Shown: positions 35,481 through 48,652 of the stretch, piece after piece
Layout: every line of letters starts with the position of its first letter
Position numbering within the stretch: position 1 is the first letter of the stretch
Origin: Gracilibacillus orientalis
GTDB taxonomy: Bacteria > Bacillota > Bacilli > Bacillales > Amphibacillaceae
Direction of reading: 5' to 3'
Assembly (NCBI RefSeq): GCF_900114645.1
Contig: NZ_FOTR01000016.1
Span: forward strand, 1 to 64,000
DNA: 64,000 nucleotides
Position numbers and translations under genes: made by a program
The notes under the pieces: generated by a model
What the model saw: the letters and a program-made list of their open reading frames with translations, nothing else
Told to the model about the DNA's origin: nothing
Database searches by the model: none

Positions 35481-35789
35481 TTATTTGTTTGCTATTTTCA
35501 ACAATGCTTCTTCAATAATCATTCCTTCTTTCCAACCATAATTTTTTGAATGGTTGGTCACTTTATCCAGCTTAGCTTGTTGCAAGTCTTCGATTGTCTT
35601 CACACCGATAGCTCGCCCTGCAACAATGGGACGATCAGTCAATAGATCATTTAATAAATCTACATCTAATGCTCCACACATTACATACCCTACTTCATTC
35701 GTAATCACTAAAAGATTCGTATGTGGAAGCTTTACCGAAATCGCTGTAAAAGGATGATTCTTTATAAAAATTGGTTTCATTTCCATCAC
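35481..35789 (-). CDS. yunC: YunC family (DUF1805) protein
   Basis: 102 residues matching YunC/DUF1805: YVMCGALDVDLLNDLLTDRP then VAGRAIGVKTIEDLQQAKL. A conserved Bacillales and archaeal small alpha-beta protein with unknown function. Single gene upstream of the yunD region and on the same strand. Confidence 0.88.
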   Translation of the reverse strand: MMEMKPIFIKNHPFTAISVKLPHTNLLVITNEVGYVMCGALDVDLLNDLLTDRPIVAGRAIGVKTIEDLQQAKLDKVTNHSKNYGWKEGMIIEEALLKIANK

Positions 35790-35920
35790 AAAAAAACACT
35801 CCTCTCCATATTAGAAAACGTGAATTATCGCGTTTTTCTTATACTTTAATCCATAAAAATTTCATACATTCTTATAGTTTAAAATATGAAGGGAGTGTAT
35901 AATTGTGTCTATTATCATAA

Positions 35921-37306
35921 CTACGATCTTAAGGCATCCGCCAATAAATCTCTCATGAACTCTGGCAAATAAAACTCCTTTGTCGTCGACCTGGCAATTT
36001 CCGGGAACATTTGTCCAAATGTAAACATATCTGCAGTCGCAAAAGTATACACCTTATCATGCTCAATTTCATGTCCATTAAAGGTAACATGGTGAACATG
36101 CTCAATTCCTGCTTCATCTATATCAGTATCAATGTCAATACCACTAAATATAAATTTACCCATGACTTTTCCGCGGAAACCAAAACCCTTTAACTCAAAC
36201 CGCATAAGAGCCTCATCATGAGCACCACGTACAATCTCCAGTACTTCAATGCCTCTTAGTTTTACTGTACAAGGATTAATCGGATGAGGGCAAATCCGGT
36301 GTATGTCTCCATAAGTAACTTCGCCTGCTCCGATATTTTCTAACAATATGCCTGCATTTAACATACTGATATCAGCATTAGTCCAGTCTTTTAATTTATC
36401 TGTTAACGAGTCAATAATAGGAGTCTGTTCAAACCAATTAACGGTTAAACTGTTTTCTAAGTAAGTCACTTGCTTATTTAATAATTCTTGAGCCTGATTG
36501 TTCATTTTTTCCAGTTTGTTGACGGTATCTTGATCTTGACTCAAATGTTCGGTCTCCACTGTATATGCTTGTTTATTCACTATTTTATCTAATTGATGGT
36601 CCCACTCAATATGTACTTCTCCCACAAATTTTCCATGTTTACCGGCAGCAGTTAATAATGTATTTTGAATCTCTTTCCCATTTTTCAATAAATGATGGGT
36701 ATGACCGCCAATAATTATATCAATCTCAGGATATCTTTCCGCGATTAATTGGTCTTCAGATAATCCTAAGTGAGAAAGTAATATCAGTATGTCGGCATCT
36801 CTTTTCAATTCATTAATTTCACGTTCTATATAATCGTATGGTGATTCAACATGCCAACCTAAAGGATGATAAAAAGCATTAAACGGTGCAGTCAGTCCAA
36901 ATAATTTGATGTTTAAGTTCTCTTTCGTTTGTATCGTAATGCTATGTTGCAACCAAGATGGTTTGTTTTTATTTAACGGTTTTAAATTACCGCAAGTAAC
37001 CTGAAAATTGGCCTGATCATATAAATGATATAAATGTTCATGCTCCAGCGTAATACCTTCATTATTTCCAATGGTTGCAAAATCAATGCCGGCTTCATTT
37101 AATAATTCAACATTAGCTTTTCCGTTGTAAGCTTCAGCAATTGGATGGAACCGGTCTACATGGTCCCCGATATCAATTCTCCAACTTTGTTCATCTGCTT
37201 GAGCATGCTGTTTTTTCTTTTTGTTAAAATAATGTACGATGTTCGGCCATTGATCAAAATGACTATGTAAGTCATTACAGTAATAAAAATGAATATGTTC
37301 GATCAT
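35921..37306 (-). CDS. yunD: 5'-nucleotidase/metallophosphatase YunD
   Basis: 461 residues. Two-domain UshA-like enzyme: N-terminal calcineurin-type metallophosphatase (FYYCNDLHSHFDQWPN, IGNNEG, LLSHLGLSEDQ, IIGGHTHH) and C-terminal nucleotidase domain (about 300-440: ADISMLNAGILLENIGAGEV). No signal peptide, so likely cytoplasmic, unlike periplasmic UshA. The N-terminus starts with the metal-binding strand directly. It is 15 bases upstream of yunE and probably co-transcribed with it. Confidence 0.9.
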   Translation of the reverse strand: MIEHIHFYYCNDLHSHFDQWPNIVHYFNKKKKQHAQADEQSWRIDIGDHVDRFHPIAEAYNGKANVELLNEAGIDFATIGNNEGITLEHEHLYHLYDQANFQVTCGNLKPLNKNKPSWLQHSITIQTKENLNIKLFGLTAPFNAFYHPLGWHVESPYDYIEREINELKRDADILILLSHLGLSEDQLIAERYPEIDIIIGGHTHHLLKNGKEIQNTLLTAAGKHGKFVGEVHIEWDHQLDKIVNKQAYTVETEHLSQDQDTVNKLEKMNNQAQELLNKQVTYLENSLTVNWFEQTPIIDSLTDKLKDWTNADISMLNAGILLENIGAGEVTYGDIHRICPHPINPCTVKLRGIEVLEIVRGAHDEALMRFELKGFGFRGKVMGKFIFSGIDIDTDIDEAGIEHVHHVTFNGHEIEHDKVYTFATADMFTFGQMFPEIARSTTKEFYLPEFMRDLLADALRS

Positions 37307-37321
37307 AAAGACAAGCCCTCC

Positions 37322-38152
37322 CTAAAACAAACCTTGCCAAATTAAGCGCAAACCAATCAAAAATACGACGGTTCTTAATAAATACTCTACTGCTTTACTG
37401 GAAAGTTGTTGATTAATTTTCGCACCTAAAATTCCACCAAACCACGCACCTGGAATAAATGCCCATACATACATCCATTCTATATGACCTAATGCAATAT
37501 GTGTAGTAGAACTTACAAGACTAAGTGCTAAGATCATAAACATGGAAGTAGCAGTTGCTATATGAGGCGGAAAACCGAACAGTATGATCATAGCAGGAAC
37601 CATCAAAGAACCTCCACCAATTCCGAAAAAGCCGGACAACATTCCGACCATAAAAGCAATAGCAATTGCAATAAACGGTGAAAAAGTATAACGGTATGTG
37701 GTATCCCCTATCTTCACCTCACGAACCACTTTATGTGAAGTGTCCATATTTATGTTTTCTTTATCCTGATTGGGTGTTTTCTTAAATAAGAACATGGTAA
37801 AGATCAATAACATAAATATACCCAAAAACAGCGAAAATAAATCTGTTTCAACAAACTCGTTTAACCATGCCCCTAAAACACCACCAGGCAGGCTACCTGC
37901 AATAAAATATAATCCGCTTTTATAATCTATTCGTTTGCTTTTCGCATAAGCATAAGTGGATGACATTGCAGTAAATATCATAATAATCAAGGATATACCT
38001 ACTACCGTACTTGCATCAGCCCAATCAAACAATGGGGTGATTGAATGAAGGATTAGTAAAATTGGCACCAGGATGACCCCTCCACCAAATCCTACAATAC
38101 TTCCTAACATAGCTGATAATAATCCAATTAATAAACAAATAATAATAACCAA
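37322..38152 (-). CDS. yunE: TauE/SafE-family membrane transporter YunE
   Basis: 276 residues with seven to eight hydrophobic helices and two repeats of the glycine-rich motif (GSIVGFGGGVILVP and GFFGIGGGSLMVPAMII) typical of TauE/SafE exporters of sulfur compounds or organic anions. Substrate unknown. Start ATG 38152 is followed at once by the first helix. It is the first gene of the yunE-yunD unit. Confidence 0.9.
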   Translation of the reverse strand: MVIIICLLIGLLSAMLGSIVGFGGGVILVPILLILHSITPLFDWADASTVVGISLIIMIFTAMSSTYAYAKSKRIDYKSGLYFIAGSLPGGVLGAWLNEFVETDLFSLFLGIFMLLIFTMFLFKKTPNQDKENINMDTSHKVVREVKIGDTTYRYTFSPFIAIAIAFMVGMLSGFFGIGGGSLMVPAMIILFGFPPHIATATSMFMILALSLVSSTTHIALGHIEWMYVWAFIPGAWFGGILGAKINQQLSSKAVEYLLRTVVFLIGLRLIWQGLF

Positions 38153-38306
38153 AAGTTATCCCTACAATCTCTTTGCTGTGATAAGTAACTCTTATTTATT
38201 ATAAAGGTAACAGAGGAATTTATCCAATCAAGGATTTTGTATAAACGAAATTCCAAACAAGTTAATCAACTGGGATCAACTCAGAAGTGAATCTCTAATT
38301 TTATTC

Positions 38307-39392
38307 TCAATTAGCTGACAGATCCGATGAATTAGATTTCAAGAATCCGGTGTTTTGAATATCAATTTCTATACTTAAATCCATTTTCAACTCCTGATAG
38401 TATTTAGAACGCCAATCCTTCAATTCTCTCCGTGGTATTTTATTTCTAAAATGCTGCCCTAACCCTAAAATATCGGCTTCACTTTCTTGTAGTTTTGTGA
38501 ACATTCCATCAAATCTTTCTTGCAAAATAGTACTTAGCTCTTCTTTAATTAACTCAATTGTATGATCATCTTTTGTTTCTAATAGGACTACTTTTAAATT
38601 AATTACATTTTCTAAACTGGGTTCATCATCGATAAAATTACTCTTGCTGTTAGTTTTATTGCTAATAATTAATACACTTGCATGATCGCTAACCTCAACT
38701 CTACCTTGGGCACTTTCTTCTTTGAAAGCATTAATAAGAAGGGTCTCATCAGGCGTGATTGTTTCCACCATTTTACCATTTTTCATAACTGCTGACCCCA
38801 TATGCCTAATATTCGTACTTCCTCCTGAAACCACAATTGGAACAGCAACATCATGAGTATAAGAATGAACGCTACGGTATACTTGCCAAACCCTTGTTAA
38901 GGCTATTTGTGGAGTCCAGCCGGCATTTTTTTCAAAGAATTCAAACAGGTTTATAGCATTTACGTCTAAATCATTCGAGACTGTATTGAAAAACTTTTCA
39001 ATGTCCTCATCACAAATAGTAACTAAAGCATTTGAGGATACATCTCTTGACCTCATAAAACCAGAAATGACATCTTTTACTCCCTCTTTCGCTAATTGCT
39101 TATCAATTAAAATCACTTTTACATGAAGTAAGTCTATTTGACTTTCCATATTTCCACTTAGTGTATCTATTGTTTTCGTTATGGTTTGTCCTGATTCCTT
39201 TATGATTCTATTTTTCATCTGACCTTCAACTGGCTCTGGAACCTGAAGAATAACTTGGTATTCTTCCCCTTCCTTGGATATTCCCATTGCCACAGGTAAA
39301 AGGCGATGATCAATATCTTTAGTATCCCAGCACCCCGTTAATGTGACTATAACAAAGACAAGAAATATTAATTTTAAACGTAATTTAACCAT
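38307..39392 (-). CDS. gerC: Germinant receptor C-subunit lipoprotein
   Basis: 361 residues, Ger(x)C family. The lipobox LTGC (with C22 lipidated) in LVFVIVTLTGCWDTKDIDHR ends the signal peptide; domains DHRLLPVAMGIS and the C-terminal FRNKIPRRELKDWRSKY match GerAC/GerBC. It anchors the inner-membrane germinant receptor. Four bases after the gerB stop. Letter names follow gene order (A, B, C), not receptor specificity, which cannot be told. Confidence 0.92.
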   Translation of the reverse strand: MVKLRLKLIFLVFVIVTLTGCWDTKDIDHRLLPVAMGISKEGEEYQVILQVPEPVEGQMKNRIIKESGQTITKTIDTLSGNMESQIDLLHVKVILIDKQLAKEGVKDVISGFMRSRDVSSNALVTICDEDIEKFFNTVSNDLDVNAINLFEFFEKNAGWTPQIALTRVWQVYRSVHSYTHDVAVPIVVSGGSTNIRHMGSAVMKNGKMVETITPDETLLINAFKEESAQGRVEVSDHASVLIISNKTNSKSNFIDDEPSLENVINLKVVLLETKDDHTIELIKEELSTILQERFDGMFTKLQESEADILGLGQHFRNKIPRRELKDWRSKYYQELKMDLSIEIDIQNTGFLKSNSSDLSAN

Positions 39393-39395
39393 AGC

Positions 39396-40463
39396 TTATC
39401 TTACCTTCCTTTTGGATCTTACTCCAAAAATTAAAACCGAAAAAGGAATGACTAAAATAACGTAAAATCTAAAATAAGTATTCCACCAAAAAAGTTTTTC
39501 CACCACTTTCCAATCAGGTAACATTACACAAATAATGAATATCAATATAGAAAGGAAATATAATACATAGCTATGTTTCACAATTGGGACAAAATGAACA
39601 AGAATGCTAGAGACCATCCATAGTAACAAGGAAAGAAAAATCATAATAAAGATAAGTAAACTTATCAAAAAAAACATCGTGATTCTATCAAATACAAGCC
39701 AGCTTATATAAACGGAATCAAGGGCTGTAACAAAAGGGAATTGAAAAGTAGCAGAAGTTGCTTGTCCAAAAGTCAGGATTGGAACATACACTGAAAAGAG
39801 AAAAAATGGAAGAAGTAGGATTGCTGATAGTAACACTTTTTTTCTATCGTAAGTATGATATGGCTGTATAAAACCAAGAAATAAAAACACGCCAGCAAAA
39901 GAGAAAAAGCTTTTATAATAAGAACGATTTGAGATAAATGAATAATCAATATCAAATAAAGGAAAAAAGTATCTCCAGTCTACATTTTGAAAAGAAAGAA
40001 TAAAAATAAATAAAAAAAGAGGCAAAAACACACATGCTACTATAAATGCAGTATGGAAAATTACGTTTAATCCTTTCGCAGCTATATAAGTCGCAATAAA
40101 AAGGAAAGGTATCATTGTAGCCCATAATGGTGTTTCAGAAAGAAAAACAATGTTTATTATTTCTGAATATGCTCTAACCGTAGTAATATTAGCTAAGAAA
40201 AAATAACCTATAATTGGTATTAAAAAAATTAAGGAAAGTCCCTTTCCCTTTTCCATGTAAATATCAATAATGTTTTTTCCTGGGAAATAACTTAAGCCTT
40301 TCATATAAATCCATATAAAAACAAGATGAAATACCATTCCAATAAAAATCGGTACCCAGTGAGTTCGACTTGCACTTTCTATTATATCTGTTGGATACAT
40401 AAAAAAAATTAACCCGACATGTGTGATAAAATACATTAAAATTACCTGCAAGTTTTTATTCAC
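39396..40463 (-). CDS. gerB: Germinant receptor B-subunit, permease-like
   Basis: 355 residues, about ten membrane helices, of the GerAB amino-acid permease-like family (endospore germination permease). It forms the ligand-binding and channel subunit of the receptor with GerA and GerC. Overlaps the gerA stop by four bases (ATGA), indicating coupled translation. Shorter than some homologues by only a few residues. Confidence 0.92.
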   Translation of the reverse strand: MNKNLQVILMYFITHVGLIFFMYPTDIIESASRTHWVPIFIGMVFHLVFIWIYMKGLSYFPGKNIIDIYMEKGKGLSLIFLIPIIGYFFLANITTVRAYSEIINIVFLSETPLWATMIPFLFIATYIAAKGLNVIFHTAFIVACVFLPLFLFIFILSFQNVDWRYFFPLFDIDYSFISNRSYYKSFFSFAGVFLFLGFIQPYHTYDRKKVLLSAILLLPFFLFSVYVPILTFGQATSATFQFPFVTALDSVYISWLVFDRITMFFLISLLIFIMIFLSLLLWMVSSILVHFVPIVKHSYVLYFLSILIFIICVMLPDWKVVEKLFWWNTYFRFYVILVIPFSVLIFGVRSKRKVR

Positions 40464-41788
40464 CTTTTAATAACATCCCTTTCGAGATTGACGTTTAGAT
40501 AAGATACTCCAAATGTTTTTAGACTAGATAAATAAGCTATAATTAATAACATTCCAGCTAAAAGACCAAAAACACCATATATAGATGCAAAAATAACGAT
40601 TAAGTATTTATATAATCTTATGGATAGTGAATTTTGAACACCTACAATTGTAAAATTAGCAATAGTAGTCGCAGCTAAAATGATAATCAATAAATTACTC
40701 ACTAGTTTTGCATCGACAATAGCCTGACCTAAAATAATACCACCCACCATCGTAATAGTAGGACCAATACTTTTTGGCAACCTTACGCTAGCTTCAAGAA
40801 TTAATTCCAAAATTAATAACATAATAAGAACTTCAACTAACGCGGGATAGGGTACTCCTTGGCGGCTTTGGGCAATGGATAATGCCATCTCTATTCGTAA
40901 AACTCCTGGATTAACAGCTACAAGTGCTACGTATAAACCTGGCACTATTAACGTTGTCAAGAGTCCTAATACTCGCAGAACACGTATTAAGATCATTAAG
41001 GGATAAGGGTAATTGTGTTCATTTTCTATCGTAAACATATCCCATATTAAACTTGGAAGTATAAATGCAATTGGCAACCTATCTATAAATAATACAACTC
41101 TACCCTGGAGTAGCATTTTCACTGCTTCTGAAGGAAGTTCAGATGTGTGAAATTTAGACATTGTTAACCAAGGAGAAAAACCCAGTATATTAGATAAATC
41201 TTGTTGATTTTGTAATTCTTTTTTTATATTTTTTTCAATTTGGTTTTGCATTTCGCTTAATATATCTTTGTTGACATTACCTTCAATATACAATAATGCT
41301 AATTTTTTATTCTGCCTCTTTCCCATCGAATAAGAGTTGACACATAATTTCTCTGAAGTTTTTTCTTTTCTAATCAAACCTATATTGGTCTCGAGATCCT
41401 CAATAAAGGAGCTTTGCGAACCTTGTAGTACATTTTCGTTAGAAGGTGGCTCTATCGAACGATTCAGTTCCTTTGGAATAGGATCAACAACTACATATTG
41501 GCCTTTATTAGAGCAAATGATCAATTTTCCCTCAAAAATAGATTGAATAGCATCATCTATATTTCCTTCTTTCACTTCGCCTATTGTTTTAAGGAAATCA
41601 TCCAAAGTCATATCAGGCGTATGCACACTTTTTGTATACTCCTGAAGAATATCTTTTGTTTTAGGAATATTGATTAACGTATTGAATCCCATTATCTCTA
41701 CTATTTCTTTGTATAGATAAGTTTCCTGTTGAAAAAAATCATCGTAGTTTTTAAATCTTTTTTTTACTTTTTTGGAAACTTCACCCAT
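40460..41788 (-). CDS. gerA: Germinant receptor A-subunit
   Basis: 442 residues from ATG 41788 (MGEVSKKVKKRFKNYDDFFQ) with AAGGGA ten bases upstream; the longer start at 41806 has no binding site. A GerA-family receptor subunit: cytoplasmic N-terminal domain (1-235, with NIGLIRKEKTSEKLCVNSYS and ALLYIEGNVNKDI), then five to six C-terminal helices with GVPYPALVEVLIMLLILELI. The N-terminal part is shorter than in the second operon by about 50 residues. Confidence 0.92.
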   Translation of the reverse strand: MGEVSKKVKKRFKNYDDFFQQETYLYKEIVEIMGFNTLINIPKTKDILQEYTKSVHTPDMTLDDFLKTIGEVKEGNIDDAIQSIFEGKLIICSNKGQYVVVDPIPKELNRSIEPPSNENVLQGSQSSFIEDLETNIGLIRKEKTSEKLCVNSYSMGKRQNKKLALLYIEGNVNKDILSEMQNQIEKNIKKELQNQQDLSNILGFSPWLTMSKFHTSELPSEAVKMLLQGRVVLFIDRLPIAFILPSLIWDMFTIENEHNYPYPLMILIRVLRVLGLLTTLIVPGLYVALVAVNPGVLRIEMALSIAQSRQGVPYPALVEVLIMLLILELILEASVRLPKSIGPTITMVGGIILGQAIVDAKLVSNLLIIILAATTIANFTIVGVQNSLSIRLYKYLIVIFASIYGVFGLLAGMLLIIAYLSSLKTFGVSYLNVNLERDVIKR

Positions 41789-41970
41789 AACTAAAAATCC
41801 CTTCATATCATAAGATTATAAATTTAACTTTCCTATTATTAACAGTTTTATACAGACATATACACATCATAATGATCGGCTTCAGCTCACCATTATAGTC
41901 AAACCCTTCTTATGAATAGCCGGATTAAAGTAATTACGTTTTTCCTCTTTACGATAATATAAATTGAACA

Positions 41971-41994
41971 AGGACCGATTGAAAAATCGGTCCT
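41971..41994. terminator. Hairpin after the DUF378 gene
   Basis: AGGACCGATT-gaaa-AATCGGTCCT, 10-bp perfect stem, 25 bp past the DUF378 stop on the reverse strand; a weak T-tract follows. Confidence 0.65.
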
Positions 41995-42018
41995 ATCAAA
42001 TGACGAATATACAATTGA

Positions 42019-42306
42019 TCATTTCTCTTTATCATTGTCAAATTCACACGGATCATTTTCCTCTGCAAACTCAGTAGAATAAGCTAAGTTCCTTCCCTTT
42101 TCAGCACCTCTCTTATCTTCATCAGCTAAGGGAGTAAATAATAAAGGTAAGCAACATAAAGCACCGATTCCTACTAATGTATAGATGACTCTAGATAGTG
42201 GAGCATCTTGTCCTCCAAATATAGATGCAACCAAATCAAATTGGAATAATCCAATTAGACCCCAATTTATAGCACCAATTATTACTAATACTAAAGCAAT
42301 TCGTAT
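42019..42306 (-). CDS. DUF378 membrane protein with no canonical start
   Basis: The frame IRIALVLVIIGAINWGLIGL then FQFDLVASIFGGQDAPLSRV and YTLVGIGALCCL is a full DUF378 (YuzA-like) two-helix domain, followed by a charged tail to 42019. It is open from codon ATA at 42306, but the codon before is a stop. A good AAGGAGATGAT site precedes an ATG at 42310 that is in another frame. A one-base insertion or two-base deletion in the first codons therefore probably kills it, unless a non-standard ATA/ATT start is used. Coordinates follow the open frame. Confidence 0.6.
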   Translation of the reverse strand: MRIALVLVIIGAINWGLIGLFQFDLVASIFGGQDAPLSRVIYTLVGIGALCCLPLLFTPLADEDKRGAEKGRNLAYSTEFAEENDPCEFDNDKEK

Positions 42307-42607
42307 TCATATCATCTCCTTCATAAGAGTATTATTATACGATTGAACATTTATATTTAGCAATAAGAACCCACCACTTATTAGTGATGGGTGTGGAGCA
42401 ACGGCTGTGTTTAGATATGAGGCCTGCTACTTTATTAGTATGGATTAAAATTTAAATAAATATGATGTATTTGCAGGAAATTTGTTGGGTGATGAAGAAG
42501 TGTATGTAATGATATTAGAAATTACCTCTCTATTACCAAATAGAGAGATCGATTAATTAGAATTTTTATTTTTGGCTAAAAAAGATAGTGATGGAGGTTT
42601 TATTAAA

Positions 42608-42978
42608 ATGGAATTTATTATATCAGAAGAAAAGAAAACAAGGGTAATTATCAATACGGATGCTAAGAATGAAGTAGATGATCAATATGCAATTGTACAT
42701 GCGGTTTAGTAGAGCAGCTCATTAATTTTAACAATCAAAGCGTATCGAGACCTTCAGAATACCGCTTGCTTGGTGATTCCCCAGCTGTTGGTGTAATACT
42801 ATATTCAGATTGTGGTAAATGGACATGGAAACCCGCTCCTTTATTTGATGAAAATATGAAATATATTCATTCCGGTAAATATCGTCCTATCAAAGTATAT
42901 GAGTCGATTGACTCTCGATTTATATTTGAGGACCTTTTTGCAAAGTTAGCTCAATTCTGTAGAAATTATGGTAACTAA
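42608..42978 (+). pseudogene. Nucleoside hydrolase-like gene with internal deletion
   Basis: ATG 42608 follows GGAGG. The first 34 codons give FIISEEKKTRVIINTDAKNE then VDDQYAIVHAV, the N-terminal Asp-rich motif of nucleoside hydrolases, to a stop. From about 42742 another frame reads YRLLGDSPAVGVILYSDCGK then WTWKPAPLFDENMKYIHSGK and ends in IFEDLFAKLAQF, a C-terminal part. The central 200-odd residues are missing. A dead gene whose ends survive. Confidence 0.75.
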
Positions 42979-43115
42979 GATCTAAACAATTTACAAAAAA
43001 TAAAATGATTATTAATCAAGGTATTGTTCATAGCTTTAGTTACATAGAAAAAGGCTAAAATTAATTGGACAACTATTTACACCGTCATAGTTAGTGATAC
43101 TTTTCGTGTTATTGC

Positions 43116-43255
43116 AAAGAAGCTCACGGATTTAGACATACTCATGATATTTTACAATTAGAAAGTGGCGCTAACTTAAAATATGTTGCACACCATTTAG
43201 GTCATCAAATATTAAAACAACCGCTGATAAATATCTATCCGACACTGCGAAGTAG
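43116..43255 (+). pseudogene. Tyrosine recombinase, C-terminal relic
   Basis: Reads KEAHGFRHTHDILQLESGAN then LKYVAHHLGH in one frame, carrying the HxxR box and the LGH motif of tyrosine recombinases. A one-base shift then gives IKTTADKYLSDTAK to TAG at 43255, the region with the catalytic tyrosine. Remains of an old insertion, unrelated in sequence to the integrase at 13.5 kb. Confidence 0.7.
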
Positions 43256-43300
43256 GAAATGAGAAATGATCAGTTAGATGTTTTTCTGAATATAAAAAAA

Positions 43301-43340
43301 GATAACGAGATCGGCACAAAATCGGCTCGAACTCGTTATC
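43301..43340 (-). terminator. Terminator of the suf operon
   Basis: GATAACGAG and CTCGTTATC arms with inner pairing, followed on the reverse strand by TTTTTTT; 54 bp past the sufB stop. Confidence 0.9.
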
Positions 43341-43393
43341 CCTCATTTAATCTCACACATTGAAAGCTTAGTATATCAACTATTTATAGTCAA

Positions 43394-44791
43394 TTAACCA
43401 ATACTACCTTCCATTTCGAACTTGATAAGGCGGTTCATTTCTACTGCGTATTCCATTGGAAGCTCTTTTGTAAATGGCTCGATAAAGCCCATTACAATCA
43501 TTTCAGTAGCTTCTTCTTCAGAAAGACCACGACTCATAAGATAGAATAATTGTTCTTCAGATACTTTAGAAACTTTCGCTTCGTGCTCTAATGAGATGTT
43601 TTCGTTTAGAATCTCATTATAAGGAATGGTATCTGATGTAGATTTATTATCCATGATTAGTGTATCACATTCGATATTGGAACGAGCATTATCAGCTTTT
43701 CGCCCAAAGTGTACAATACCACGATACGATACTTTTCCACCTTGTTTCGAAATCGACTTAGAAACGATTGTAGAAGATGTGTTAGGTGCTAAGTGGTGCA
43801 TTTTCGCACCAGCATCTTGGTGTTGCCCCTTACCAGCTAAAGCGATAGAAAGTGTGTTACCACGTGCGCCTTCACCTTTTAAGATAACAGATGGATATTT
43901 CATCGTTAACTTGGAACCAATGTTACCATCGATCCACTCCATTGTTGCATTCGCATCACAAATGGCACGTTTTGTAACCAAGTTATAAACATTGTTTGCC
44001 CAGTTTTGAATGGTTGTATAACGGCAATATGCATCTTTCTTAACAAAGATTTCAACAACTGCACTGTGTAATGAATTGGTTGTATATGTTGGTGCCGTAC
44101 AACCTTCTACATAGTGTACAGAAGCTCCTTCATCAACAATGATTAACGTACGTTCGAATTGACCCATGTTTTCAGAGTTAATTCGGAAGTATGCTTGTAA
44201 AGGTGTCTCCGTTTTTACGCCTTTTGGTACGTAAATAAATGATCCACCAGACCAAACTGCCGAGTTTAATGCTGAGAATTTATTGTCAGACGATGGTATT
44301 ACTTTTCCAAAATATTCTTTAAACAGATCTTCGTTTTCTTTTAATGCGGTATCTGTATCTTTAAAGACAATACCTAAATCTTGTAAGTCTTGTTTTAAGT
44401 TGTGATATACAACTTCAGATTCGTATTGTGCAGATACACCAGAAAGATATTTTTGTTCTGCTTCAGGAATACCTAATTTATCAAATGTTTGTTTGATTTC
44501 GTCAGGTACTTCATCCCAGGAACGTTCAGAACGCTCAGATGGTTTTACGTAGTAAGTAATCTCATCAAAGTCTAATTCTGAAAGGTCGCCACCCCATTGT
44601 GGCATTGGTTTTTTATAGAATTGTTCTAATGCTTTTAAGCGGTATTCTAACATCCACTCTGGTTCTTCTTTCATGCGAGAAATTTCTTCCACTACTGCAC
44701 GTGTAAGACCTTTTTCAGTACGAAAAATCGAAACATCTCTATCATGAAAGCCATATTTATATTCTTCTATTTCAGGTGCCTTTTTAGCCAT
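43394..44791 (-). CDS. sufB: Fe-S scaffold complex subunit SufB
   Basis: 465 residues from ATG 44791 ([20 protein letters not shown]), after TAGGAGG. SufB is the core of the SufBC2D scaffold on which the cluster is assembled. Beta-helix repeats, C-terminal [20 protein letters not shown] and conserved cysteine in [16 protein letters not shown] are as in the family. Last gene in sufC-D-S-U-B. Confidence 0.96.
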   Translation of the reverse strand: MAKKAPEIEEYKYGFHDRDVSIFRTEKGLTRAVVEEISRMKEEPEWMLEYRLKALEQFYKKPMPQWGGDLSELDFDEITYYVKPSERSERSWDEVPDEIKQTFDKLGIPEAEQKYLSGVSAQYESEVVYHNLKQDLQDLGIVFKDTDTALKENEDLFKEYFGKVIPSSDNKFSALNSAVWSGGSFIYVPKGVKTETPLQAYFRINSENMGQFERTLIIVDEGASVHYVEGCTAPTYTTNSLHSAVVEIFVKKDAYCRYTTIQNWANNVYNLVTKRAICDANATMEWIDGNIGSKLTMKYPSVILKGEGARGNTLSIALAGKGQHQDAGAKMHHLAPNTSSTIVSKSISKQGGKVSYRGIVHFGRKADNARSNIECDTLIMDNKSTSDTIPYNEILNENISLEHEAKVSKVSEEQLFYLMSRGLSEEEATEMIVMGFIEPFTKELPMEYAVEMNRLIKFEMEGSIG

Positions 44792-44825
44792 AATATTACC
44801 TCCTATATTAGGATTTCTTTTGTGC

Positions 44826-47786
<2,961 letters not shown>

Positions 47787-47801
47787 ACGATACCTCCTAC
47801 C

Positions 47802-48587
47802 TTACGCTTTTTGTTCTACAGTTTCATCTTCAATACCAAGTTCTTGCTTGATCCAGTCATAACCTTCTGCTTCTAGGCGTTTAGCTAATTCTGGTCCACC
47901 AGATTTCACAACACGACCGTTCATCATTACATGTACTTTGTCTGGTGTGATGTAATCTAATAAACGTTGATAGTGCGTAATGATCAAGCAACCGAATGAC
48001 TCATCACGTAATTTATTGATCCCTTTTGATACTACTTTTAATGCATCGATATCAAGACCAGAGTCAATCTCATCAAGAATACTGATAGCTGGTTTCAACA
48101 TCATTAATTGAAGAATTTCGTTACGTTTTTTCTCACCGCCAGAGAATCCTTCATTTAGGTAACGTTGTGCCATGTTTTTATCTATTTCCAAATAATCTAA
48201 TGCTTCGTCCATTTCTTTAATAAATTTCATTAAAGAAATTTCGTCGCCTTCCTCACGGTGTGCATTAATAGAAGAACGTAAGAAATCAGAAGTTGTTACA
48301 CCACTAATTTCACTTGGGTATTGCATTGCTAAAAACAGACCAGCTTGCGCACGCTCATCTACTTCCATTTCTAATACATTTTCCCCATCAAGAAGTACTT
48401 CACCTTTTGTAACTTCATACTTAGGGTGACCCATGATAGCAGATGCTAATGTTGATTTACCTGTACCATTTGGTCCCATTACTGCGTGGAATTCTCCACC
48501 CGTTATGGTAAGATTAACACCTTTTAATATTTCCTGACCTTCTATTTCAACATGAAGATCCTTAATTTCTAAAGTAGAACTTGCCAT
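47802..48587 (-). CDS. sufC: Fe-S assembly ATPase SufC
   Basis: 261 residues, soluble ABC-type ATPase: Walker A GPNGTGKST (about 37-45), signature LNEGFSGGEKKRNEI, Walker B ISILDEIDSGLD. Powers structural change in the SufBC2D scaffold. First gene of the operon; a good AGGTATG site lies upstream. Confidence 0.96.
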   Translation of the reverse strand: MASSTLEIKDLHVEIEGQEILKGVNLTITGGEFHAVMGPNGTGKSTLASAIMGHPKYEVTKGEVLLDGENVLEMEVDERAQAGLFLAMQYPSEISGVTTSDFLRSSINAHREEGDEISLMKFIKEMDEALDYLEIDKNMAQRYLNEGFSGGEKKRNEILQLMMLKPAISILDEIDSGLDIDALKVVSKGINKLRDESFGCLIITHYQRLLDYITPDKVHVMMNGRVVKSGGPELAKRLEAEGYDWIKQELGIEDETVEQKA

Positions 48588-48634
48588 ATCTACATACCTC
48601 CAAAGCTTTTAAATGTGATAATGAAATTAAATCC

Positions 48635-48652
48635 ATTCTCACTTTATTCTCA
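48635..48652. promoter_or_regulatory. Direct ATTCTCA half-sites upstream of suf
   Basis: ATTCTCA at 48635-48641 and again at 48646-48652, 11 bases apart, in the 50-65 bp before sufC. This equals half of a Fur/PerR-type box (TGAGAAT, read in reverse) repeated directly, not inverted as in a full operator. Suggestive only. Confidence 0.3.
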
